19,223 bases of DNA from CAZOKO01 sp964580455 (GTDB lineage: Bacteria > Desulfobacterota > WTBG01). The notes below the pieces were generated by a model. It had not been told where the DNA came from and ran no database searches. It saw nothing but the letters and a program-made list of their open reading frames with translations. Shown piece by piece: positions 13,524 to 19,223 of the stretch (the first letter of the stretch is position 1; each line of letters opens with the position of its first letter). Both the position numbers and the translations under genes were made by a program. The stretch lies in the NCBI GenBank assembly GCA_964580455.1, contig CAZOKO010000048.1:1-19223 (forward strand). Reading direction: 5' to 3'.

Positions 13524-13730
13524 ATGTGCGTAGTAAAAATTTATATAGGTGAAAAGAAAGAAGAGAATAAAGTTATGGAGGAAGTTGTAAGCTATGAAAT
13601 TGATTTCAAAGACAAAAGTTTAGATGCCCATCCTGTGTTAGGCGAAAGCAAAAAGTTTGATTTTAAAAACATTGACAGAATAATATGGTCTGAAAAAGAT
13701 GACTCATTAGTCATTGAAGGAAGCACTTAA
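13524..13730 (+). CDS. cooT: CooT-like small nickel-binding protein
   Basis: 68-residue protein beginning MCVVKIYIG, with Cys at position 2 followed by beta-strand segments and a C-terminal IDRIIWSEKDDSLVIEG. This is the pattern of CooT, which binds Ni(II) through Cys2 and is linked to carbon monoxide dehydrogenase maturation. The ribosome-binding site AAAAAGGGGG is strong. The in-frame open region back to 13365 is only the ferredoxin gene read in another frame. No CODH gene is within the window, so the link to carbon monoxide metabolism is inference. Confidence 0.75.
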   Translation: MCVVKIYIGEKKEENKVMEEVVSYEIDFKDKSLDAHPVLGESKKFDFKNIDRIIWSEKDDSLVIEGST

Positions 13731-13733
13731 TAA

Positions 13734-13767
13734 ACACTCAGCGCACTCTGCGATCTCTGCGGTGAAT
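13734..13767. repeat. Relic of a CTCAGCGCACTCTGCG-type dispersed repeat
   Basis: ACACTCAGCGCACTCTGCGATCTCTGCGGTGAAT fills the spacer between the CooT-like and OsmC-like genes. It resembles by memory the CTCAGCG-CTCTGCG-TCTCTGCGGTGA text that recurs in many bacterial spacers. It occurs once in this window and has no coding signal. Confidence 0.4.
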
Positions 13768-13792
13768 AATTACATTAATTCAAGGAGGTTTT

Positions 13793-14188
13793 ATGCCTGA
13801 AATAACTGCAAAACACATGGGAGACATGAAGTTTGAAACTCAAATTGGAAATCATAAACTAATTATAGACGTTCCACCGGAAATGCAGGGGAAAGACAGA
13901 GGGCCAACCCCTCCTCAGCTATTCATAGCCTCACTAGCATCCTGTATAGGAATATTTGCTGCCAGTTACTGCAACAACGCTGGTATTAATGCAGAAGATT
14001 TATCTGTTACCCTGTCCTTCGACAAACTTACAGAACCAACCAGATTAGGCAATTTTAAAGCAGTGGTTAAAATACCCAAAGGTGATGTTGGGAAAAGGGA
14101 AAAAGCCGTTATACATGCAGCATCACATTGCCCAATTCATGAGACAATTCATTCACCGCAAGAAGTAGAAATTACCCTGGAAAAGTAG
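13793..14188 (+). CDS. OsmC/Ohr-family thiol peroxidase-like protein
   Basis: 131-residue OsmC-family protein. The conserved pair of reactive cysteines is present: C51 in LFIASLASCIG and C113 in AASHCPIHETI; an extra C60 sits in the same helix. Family members reduce organic hydroperoxides with lipoyl or other thiols, though several OsmC-like proteins are uncharacterised. An excellent ribosome-binding site (AAGGAGG) precedes the ATG. Its placement at the end of the superoxide reductase-ferredoxin-CooT run supports a role in oxidative defence. Confidence 0.9.
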   Translation: MPEITAKHMGDMKFETQIGNHKLIIDVPPEMQGKDRGPTPPQLFIASLASCIGIFAASYCNNAGINAEDLSVTLSFDKLTEPTRLGNFKAVVKIPKGDVGKREKAVIHAASHCPIHETIHSPQEVEITLEK

Positions 14189-14227
14189 ATAGCATAGTAA
14201 GTGCCAACCATGAATAATCCTTTTTTT

Positions 14228-14262
14228 AGATTGCTTCGTCACTGTGTCCCTCACAATGACAT
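14228..14262. repeat. Third copy of the ATTGCTTCG dispersed repeat
   Basis: AGATTGCTTCGTCACTGTGTCCCTCACAATGACAT has the same ends as the arms of the repeat at 5131-5208 (GATTGCTTCG and CAATGACAT matching its CAATAACAT). It lies in the spacer between the OsmC-like gene and the membrane protein gene, with no coding signal. Confidence 0.65.
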
Positions 14263-14342
14263 AATATACATCAACTGAAACTTAATCTCATTTCTCATAA
14301 TGATCAACTTACGATAGTAAATATAAAACCCGGATTGTTATA

Positions 14343-14948
14343 ATGACCAAACAAATCCTCGATGAATTAAAAAGTCATTCTCCCTTCACTATTTTTGGAG
14401 CATTTACTGGAATAATCATTATAATACTTCTTAACAATATTAACATTCCTTCCCGGGTTTCCTTTAATATCTTTTATACACTCCATCCAATACACGTTCT
14501 TCTAAGCGCACTTGTCACTGCTTCCATGTATGAACTTCACACAGGAGGCAAAATCAAGCTCTGGCTTCTGATCATAATCGGTTATGTAGGTTCAATAGGC
14601 ATAGCTACATTGAGTGATTCAATCATCCCATACATAGGGGAAGTTTTGCTCAATTTACCCAACAGAGGCATTCATCTGGGTTTTATTGAGAAATGGTGGC
14701 TGGTAAATCCCCTTGCATTTGCCGGTATTTTAATAGCTTATTTCAGACCAACGACAAAATTCCCCCACTTTGGACATGTTCTATTGAGTACATGGGCATC
14801 ACTTTTTCATATTATTATGGCCTTGGGAGATTCGTTACATTGGTATTCTTATATAGTTATCTTTTTATTTCTGTTCGTTTCAGTCTGGATACCATGTTGT
14901 GTAAGCGATATTGTATTTCCCCTTTTGTTTGCGAAAGAAAAAACTTGA
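14343..14948 (+). CDS. Unrecognised six-helix membrane protein with intramembrane histidines
   Basis: 201-residue integral inner-membrane protein that I cannot assign to a family. Hydrophobic segments lie near residues 16-32, 48-63, 72-92, 117-134, 143-162 and 168-196. Histidines fall in or at the edge of helices (H48, H51, H145, H156, H166), and a Cys pair (C185-C186) lies near the last helix end. Such residues could bind metal or heme, but this is speculation. There is no signal peptide and no clear ribosome-binding site before the ATG. A strong terminator follows, so it is probably a single-gene or last-gene transcript. The open frame is uninterrupted and composition is coding-like. Confidence 0.8.
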   Translation: MTKQILDELKSHSPFTIFGAFTGIIIIILLNNINIPSRVSFNIFYTLHPIHVLLSALVTASMYELHTGGKIKLWLLIIIGYVGSIGIATLSDSIIPYIGEVLLNLPNRGIHLGFIEKWWLVNPLAFAGILIAYFRPTTKFPHFGHVLLSTWASLFHIIMALGDSLHWYSYIVIFLFLFVSVWIPCCVSDIVFPLLFAKEKT

Positions 14949-14953
14949 AAACA

Positions 14954-15005
14954 CCCCCTCTCACTTAATGGGATGGGATTAAGTTGAGGGGGAAATAGAT
15001 TTTTT
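14954..15005 (+). terminator. Rho-independent terminator after the membrane protein gene
   Basis: CCCCCTC (14954-14960) pairs with GAGGGGG (14986-14992) and ACTTAAT (14963-14969) with ATTAAGT (14978-14984), separated by a small internal loop, with an eight-base apical loop. AAATAGA and six Ts (15000-15005) follow. This is the clearest intrinsic terminator in the window. Confidence 0.75.
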
Positions 15006-15036
15006 GTGAAATCATCGGGATTGACAAAAGAGAAAA

Positions 15037-15237
15037 TTGAATTGCAAAAATCACCCTGACAGACCAGCGGTAGCAGTTTGTCAAAAACATCAGTTAGGAT
15101 ATTGCAAGGAATGCTGCGACTGCCAGGACTTAACTGAATGCTGTGGTTGTTCCGACCCCAATATCTATTGTAAATTCAGAAGTCAGTGCCTCATCTGGGA
15201 ATTTTCTCGAAGCAGAAGAAAAAGTAGGACAATTTAA
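15037..15237 (+). CDS. Cys-rich mini-protein preceding the corrinoid activator-like gene
   Basis: 66 residues if started at TTG 15037, the only start before an upstream in-frame stop (15022). Ten cysteines and several histidines are concentrated in the first 50 residues (NCKNHPD, VCQKHQ, YCKECCDCQD, ECCGCSD, YCKFRSQC). Such spacing suggests one or two zinc or Fe-S sites, like a B-box-type zinc finger; I recall similar Cys-rich small proteins in anaerobes but cannot name a function. The purine-rich AAAAGAG upstream is a weak ribosome-binding site. It lies 36 bases before the ASKHA gene and could be its partner. Confidence 0.65.
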   Translation: MNCKNHPDRPAVAVCQKHQLGYCKECCDCQDLTECCGCSDPNIYCKFRSQCLIWEFSRSRRKSRTI

Positions 15238-15250
15238 ACAGCACTTTAAT

Positions 15251-15264
15251 CTTTATTAATAAAG
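15251..15264. promoter_or_regulatory. Palindrome before the ASKHA gene
   Basis: CTTTATTAATAAAG is a perfect 14-base palindrome ending ten bases before the ATG at 15274, in the place where a ribosome-binding site would be. A related sequence with a three-base insert (17524-17543) follows the same gene; both are followed closely by GGGAATC. The role is unknown: an operator, a translational hairpin or a repeat scar. Confidence 0.35.
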
Positions 15265-15273
15265 GGAATCTAT

Positions 15274-17496
15274 ATGAAAGAATACAAGGTGTTATTCAAA
15301 CCAGAAGGAAAAGAAATTCATATCAAGGAAGGAGAAACTATACTTGAGGCGGCTAATCAGGCAGGCGTTTACATAAACAGTGAATGTGGAGGAGAAGGAG
15401 TCTGTGTAAGATGCAAGGTCCAGGTAATAGAAGGCAAAGTTGATAAAAAATCGGTTTCCATGACCTTTCTCAATCCAGATGAGATTCAACAGGGTTATAT
15501 ACTAGCCTGCCAGACACCAATTTATAGTGACCTTGCTATCTCAGTTCCTTCCCAAGCGGCATTGGAAGGTGAACAAATTCTAAAAACAGGAATAACCCTT
15601 TCTTATAGTTCCCCAGAAAAAGTTGAAAAAGAATTTACTGATCAAAGAGAGGTTTCATATTACCACCCCCTAACCCGAAAAACTTTCCTCAAGCTCCCCC
15701 CACCTGATCTTAACGATACCTTGCCTGATCAAGAACGTCTTTTCAGAGAAATTAAAAAGAAAGAAGAAGTCGCAAACCTGGACATAAGCCTTCCGTGCCT
15801 AAGAAGTTTACCCACACTGCTTCGACAGAGCAACTGGGAAATAACTGTAACATCATGGGAGCAAAATGGCACAACCGAAATCATTCATGTTGAACCAGGC
15901 AACACTTCCATGAACAATTTTGGCATCGCCCTGGATGTGGGTACCACCACTGTGGTAGCCGAACTTGTCAATCTTGGAACTGGTGAAGTTATGGGCGTTA
16001 GTGGTACTCACAACAAGCAGATTAGCTACGGAGAGGATGTAATTACCAGAATCATCTTTGCCTGCACGAAAGACGGTCTTTCTCCTCTTAACAACGCAAT
16101 TATAGAAAACGTTAACCAGCTCATTAAGCAACTCGTGAATGAAAACGGTATCAAAAAAGAACAGATCACAGGAATTGTCGCTGCGGGCAATCCCACTATG
16201 ATCCATCTATTACTTGGATTAAATCCCTGTAGTATCAGACTCGAACCTTACATACCCGCTTCCAATACATATACCCCTATTCGCGCATCAGATCTTGGGA
16301 TTGATATCCTCCCTCAAGCAGTAATCATCTGCACACCTGGTGTAAGCAGTTATGTTGGAGGGGATATTTCAGCAGGAGTATTATCATCCGGCATGAACAA
16401 CTCTTCTCAAATCTCTGCCCTACTTGATCTGGGCACCAACGGAGAAATAGCCCTTGGCAATAATGACTGGCTGGTATGTTGTTCTGCCTCTGCAGGCCCG
16501 GCCTTTGAGGGCGGCGGTCTCAGATGCGGTATGAGAGCAACTACAGGGGCAATTCAGAAAGTGATAATTGAAGATGTTGAAGTTAAACTCTCCATCATTG
16601 GAGGAAATAAAGCACGTGGTATCTGTGGTTCTGGATTAATCGATCTTATAGCCGAACTGTTTCTAAACGACATTATTGACCCTGCGGGGAAATTTCATCC
16701 TGACTCCGACAACCCGCGCGTTAGGCATCGGGAAGAGGAATCAGAGTTTATTTTGGTTTTTGCTAATGAATCTGACACAGGAAAAGATATCGTTTTTACT
16801 GAAACAGATATTGGAAATGTTATCAAGTCAAAAGCGGCTGTCCTCTCAGCAGCAAAAGTTCTCATTGAAAGTGTAGGTATGAGCTTTCAAGACCTGGATC
16901 GTATCTTTGTAGCCGGAGGGTTCGGCAACTATTTGAATATAGAGCGTGCAATTACTATCGGCTTGTTACCTGATATACCCTTAGACAAAATTCAGTTTAT
17001 TGGTAACAGCTCTCTTAGTGGAGCACGAATGGGGCTTCTCTCCAGATATGCCTTTGAAGAAGCCAAGCTTATTGCAAGGAAAATGACTTATTTTGAACTT
17101 TCAGTAAATCCTCAATTCATGGATGAATTTATCGCAGCAATGTTTCTTCCCCATACCAATCTTAACCTTTATCCAAGCGTTAAACAAAAAGATAAAGGTA
17201 ATGTAAAAGCTTCACATGATAGCAAAAAGGATAGTGCAACCACCATAAAAGAAAAAAACGATGAAAATGCTTCCCAATTTTCAAAAGTCCCCCCGGTCCA
17301 GAACGCTAAACAAGAATCAGTAGATAATCATTGTCTGGAGCTGGAGAAAGAAATAGAAGAGCTTAAAGTGAAACTTGATGATCGTAAAGCTGCCCTTCCC
17401 ATGCACGATGCTACTCCTCAGCAATGGATTGCAATAGAAGATATAGAAGATAAAATATCACAGAAAAAGAAAGAACTCAGGAATCTCAAAAAATGA
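15274..17496 (+). CDS. ASKHA-domain corrinoid activation-like protein (RACo/DUF4445 family) with 2Fe-2S domain
   Basis: 740-residue protein resembling RACo, which reactivates Co(II) corrinoid proteins by ATP-driven one-electron reduction. The N-terminal plant-type ferredoxin domain has C38, C44, C47 and C79. After a linker region, the ASKHA ATPase fold begins near residue 215 (FGIALDVGTTTVVAEL) and includes LLDLGTNGEI, SAGPAFEGGG, GICGSG and FVAGGFGNY. An extra C-terminal segment (about 640-740) is lysine/glutamate-rich, with a low-complexity stretch then a predicted coiled coil (LELEKEIEELKVKL...), not part of the core. It implies corrinoid methyltransferase chemistry elsewhere; no such gene is here. 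Preceded by a Cys-rich mini-protein gene. Confidence 0.88.
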   Translation: MKEYKVLFKPEGKEIHIKEGETILEAANQAGVYINSECGGEGVCVRCKVQVIEGKVDKKSVSMTFLNPDEIQQGYILACQTPIYSDLAISVPSQAALEGEQILKTGITLSYSSPEKVEKEFTDQREVSYYHPLTRKTFLKLPPPDLNDTLPDQERLFREIKKKEEVANLDISLPCLRSLPTLLRQSNWEITVTSWEQNGTTEIIHVEPGNTSMNNFGIALDVGTTTVVAELVNLGTGEVMGVSGTHNKQISYGEDVITRIIFACTKDGLSPLNNAIIENVNQLIKQLVNENGIKKEQITGIVAAGNPTMIHLLLGLNPCSIRLEPYIPASNTYTPIRASDLGIDILPQAVIICTPGVSSYVGGDISAGVLSSGMNNSSQISALLDLGTNGEIALGNNDWLVCCSASAGPAFEGGGLRCGMRATTGAIQKVIIEDVEVKLSIIGGNKARGICGSGLIDLIAELFLNDIIDPAGKFHPDSDNPRVRHREEESEFILVFANESDTGKDIVFTETDIGNVIKSKAAVLSAAKVLIESVGMSFQDLDRIFVAGGFGNYLNIERAITIGLLPDIPLDKIQFIGNSSLSGARMGLLSRYAFEEAKLIARKMTYFELSVNPQFMDEFIAAMFLPHTNLNLYPSVKQKDKGNVKASHDSKKDSATTIKEKNDENASQFSKVPPVQNAKQESVDNHCLELEKEIEELKVKLDDRKAALPMHDATPQQWIAIEDIEDKISQKKKELRNLKK

Positions 17497-17523
17497 GAAG
17501 CATACCTTATTAATTTTAAATAG

Positions 17524-17543
17524 CTTTATTTATATTAATAAAG
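17524..17543. repeat. Diverged copy of the upstream palindrome after the ASKHA gene
   Basis: CTTTATT (17524-17530) and AATAAAG (17537-17543) form a seven-base-pair stem with loop TATATT, then ATTGGGAATC. It matches the element at 15251-15264, apart from small inserts, so the ASKHA gene is flanked by a direct repeat. No T run follows, so it is not a good terminator. The 121-base gap to the convergent lipoprotein gene holds nothing else recognised. Confidence 0.4.
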
Positions 17544-17617
17544 ATTGGGAATCAGACTACTGGAGGATGATAGGAGTAGCAAGCCAATTCTTCGTTAACT
17601 GCTCCGGAAGGCTTTTT

Positions 17618-18619
17618 TCATTTTGTATTCGGAGGGTCGATGCTGTCTTGGTAGAAAATATTGGGCTGTGCCCCGTAATCGGTTCGCCAGATATCTACTG
17701 CTTGAGAGTAGGTAACATAGACAGCCCGGCCGGATTCAATAAGAGGAGCAAGTTGGTCCAGTAGTGCCAATAGTTCCTGGTGATGTTCGGGATTAAAGAT
17801 CACGCTCTGCGGTACAGCCAGAGAGGCAGTATACATCTTGTCCCGATCGATGGTCCCTTGTTCGAGCTTGTCAACCAGGGTTTGTACGAACTCAGGAGTG
17901 GAAAGATACTGATTGTTTTGACCCCAGTTAGAATGCTCACCTGGCCCCACATAAACCATTCGCTCATCAGAATCGTGAACCCAGAAGTTCTCATTTGCTC
18001 CTTTGGGGATCCAGATACCGCAGGCAATATCATCTCTGCTGAAATCGCCCAGATGATGATCGCGGCTCACCGCAAGTGTCAGAATTTTGGGAAACCACGT
18101 GAAATCAGGATAAATCCTCCCTTGTTCACCCTGTGCCAGTCTGGCAAATTGCCCAGGATCGTCCCAGACCAAACCGCCGACGTTCTCGCTAATGGCCAAG
18201 GTAACAGTTTCCCCAAGGAAGCGAATGTCTGCGTAGTTATCCTGACCTTCTTCGCAACCACCCTCCTGATGGGAATCAATTTCAAAACTATAGTAAGAGG
18301 CAAGGTAGTCTATTACGTTAAGTCCGTTGGTGACTGCTTTCATCTCCTCAGTTTCGCAATGCGATGCTCCAATAAAAAACTCATACTCAATCTGGAGGTT
18401 GAAGGCAGCTCCAGTCTGGGACAGGGTCTCTGCAAAAACCAGGAGCTTGTCGCGGTAGTCCTGATATTTGTCGCATTGGGTATACACCGGCACGTCTTCG
18501 ATGTGACCAGCAATGGCGACGTAGACCGGAGGAAATTCTACAGATGAATTATCACAAGCCATCAGCCCGAGAGTAATGAGCCCCAAAACCAATAATGATT
18601 GTAAAATTCTATTGTACAT
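17618..18619 (-). CDS. Predicted lipoprotein, possibly polysaccharide-deacetylase-like
   Basis: 333-residue minus-strand protein with a bacterial lipoprotein signal: hydrophobic residues 5-21 ending LGLMAC, so C22 would be acylated. The mature part starts VYVAIAGHIED and includes a Cys-Asp-Lys-Tyr segment, GAAFNLQIEYEFF, NVIDYLASYYSFEIDSHQEGG and a C-terminal YVTYSQAVDIWRTDYG. The AxxGHxED and EIDSHQ spacing recalls the NodB polysaccharide deacetylase fold, but the catalytic set is not clear, so the assignment is tentative. AGGA lies before the start codon. It is convergent with the upstream genes and visibly richer in GC than they are, which could reflect transfer or a different expression class. 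Confidence 0.75.
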   Translation of the reverse strand: MYNRILQSLLVLGLITLGLMACDNSSVEFPPVYVAIAGHIEDVPVYTQCDKYQDYRDKLLVFAETLSQTGAAFNLQIEYEFFIGASHCETEEMKAVTNGLNVIDYLASYYSFEIDSHQEGGCEEGQDNYADIRFLGETVTLAISENVGGLVWDDPGQFARLAQGEQGRIYPDFTWFPKILTLAVSRDHHLGDFSRDDIACGIWIPKGANENFWVHDSDERMVYVGPGEHSNWGQNNQYLSTPEFVQTLVDKLEQGTIDRDKMYTASLAVPQSVIFNPEHHQELLALLDQLAPLIESGRAVYVTYSQAVDIWRTDYGAQPNIFYQDSIDPPNTK

Positions 18620-19223
18620 AATGTCCTCCGTAATATATTTTGTTTGAATCGAGTAGATCGGTTTCTTCCGATGCTACAGGTTGAGGTTTGTTTTTTCTGT
18701 ATCCGCTTGGTTTCCCGACGGTGCTGCAACGCCTTAACTATATATTAGCTGGAGAAATTGTCAAGATTTGAGAATTTAGGTAGTCTGTTCTGGATCAATT
18801 GGATAGGCTTCAAATACAAGATGGGGTATTAAAATGCAGGGATTTTACACACATAACTTGCAGAACCTATAGCCGTCTGCAGTGTAAATTTACTATGACC
18901 TACACAATGAAGTGTTGATAATTTCGGCTTTCTGGTGGTGTCCTTGACTGTAAGGTGAGATTTAATTTATCTTTAACTGTTGTGCCATCATGTTCCCCTG
19001 AATATAATGTCTGATTCATGACATATAGTACAAACCAGACCTTTATTCAAATTTCACGACACGACCCCATTGTTTCAAACAACTAAACTGTTACCATTGT
19101 TTCTTGTTGATGTCGTGCGGGTCTATTACGTTATCATTCGCAAAGCTCAAAATCGTATTCATTTCCCAGCCTAGCGTGAGTTTATTATAAATTCAGAAGA
19201 AGTCAAGCAAATCAGAGCCGTAA
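18620..19223. other. 600-base right end with no recognised gene
   Basis: Only short open frames occur on either strand. The first 40 bases, read on the minus strand, hold the lipoprotein ribosome-binding site (CGGAGGA) and an AT-rich stretch (AAATATATTA) that could be its promoter. A small hairpin ATCGG-tttctt-CCGAT lies at about 18657-18672. A 23-codon minus-strand frame (19091-19162) is too short to support. The region may be true spacer or decayed sequence; nothing identifies it. Confidence 0.5.

Noticed and set aside
17780..18547. 255-codon plus-strand frame opposite the lipoprotein gene
   Set aside because: It is the antisense shadow of the lipoprotein gene; no ribosome-binding site or protein-like motif, while the minus frame has a lipoprotein signal.
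19091..19162. 23-codon minus-strand frame (MNTILSFANDN...) near the right end
   Set aside because: Too short and without homologues I can name; it looks faintly like the start of a larger protein but a stop follows and the rest cannot be traced.
1..19223. CRISPR array, tRNA, rRNA, insertion sequence or prophage
   Set aside because: No regularly spaced direct repeats, no tRNA-like cloverleaf, and no transposase, integrase or phage genes were seen on either strand.

Overview
The window is about 19 kb of AT-rich bacterial DNA (roughly 40% GC by eye). Strong Shine-Dalgarno sequences of the AAGGAGG type precede most genes. It encodes a dense set of oxygen, peroxide, superoxide and probably nitric oxide defence proteins with the iron-sulfur, selenium, nickel and corrinoid biochemistry of a strict anaerobe. 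Periplasmic c-type cytochromes and a lipoprotein suggest a Gram-negative-type envelope. Desulfobacterota, Nitrospirota or an anaerobic planctomycete-like lineage would fit; the sequence alone does not decide. No rRNA, tRNA, CRISPR array, insertion sequence or integrase was recognised.

Layout. (1) 99-3465: a PerR-like Fur repressor, then nifU, nifS and a serine acetyltransferase, an operon for cysteine and Fe-S cluster supply. (2) 3499-5083: a run of small redox proteins: an RCKP-type rubredoxin-like protein, a LysW-like zinc ribbon, a glutaredoxin read through an in-frame UGA (a probable selenoprotein with a SECIS-like hairpin), a monoheme cytochrome c and a rubrerythrin. (3) 5084-6439: repeat-rich spacer and a site-2-protease-like intramembrane peptidase with CBS domains. 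(4) 6618-9923: two more ferritin-like/rubrerythrin-type proteins, a rubredoxin-like mini-protein, an Isf-like flavoprotein, a flavodiiron protein and a desulforedoxin-like protein. (5) 10000-11861: a pentaheme cytochrome c and a thioredoxin. (6) 12088-14188: a flavin reductase-rubredoxin fusion, superoxide reductase, an unusual ferredoxin, a CooT-like protein and an OsmC-like protein. (7) 14343-17496: an unrecognised six-helix membrane protein, a strong terminator, a tiny Cys-rich protein and an ASKHA/2Fe-2S corrinoid-activator-like protein. (8) 17618-18619, minus strand: a lipoprotein of different base composition, then about 600 bp in which no gene was recognised.

Likely teamwork: NifU/NifS/CysE feed Fe-S assembly; rubredoxin-like proteins, the ferredoxin and the flavin reductase-rubredoxin fusion pass electrons to rubrerythrins (peroxide), superoxide reductase (superoxide) and the flavodiiron protein (O2 or NO); thioredoxin, the seleno-glutaredoxin and OsmC handle thiols and organic peroxides. 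A PerR-like regulator with all five B. subtilis PerR metal ligands heads the region, and a near-perfect PerR/Fur-type 7-1-7 palindrome lies before the 7241 rubredoxin gene. The CooT-like and ASKHA proteins hint at nickel and corrinoid enzymes (CODH/acetyl-CoA synthase or methyltransferases) elsewhere in the genome.

The most notable hidden item is the 78-residue UGA-containing glutaredoxin at 3893-4129, which ordinary gene calling would miss.
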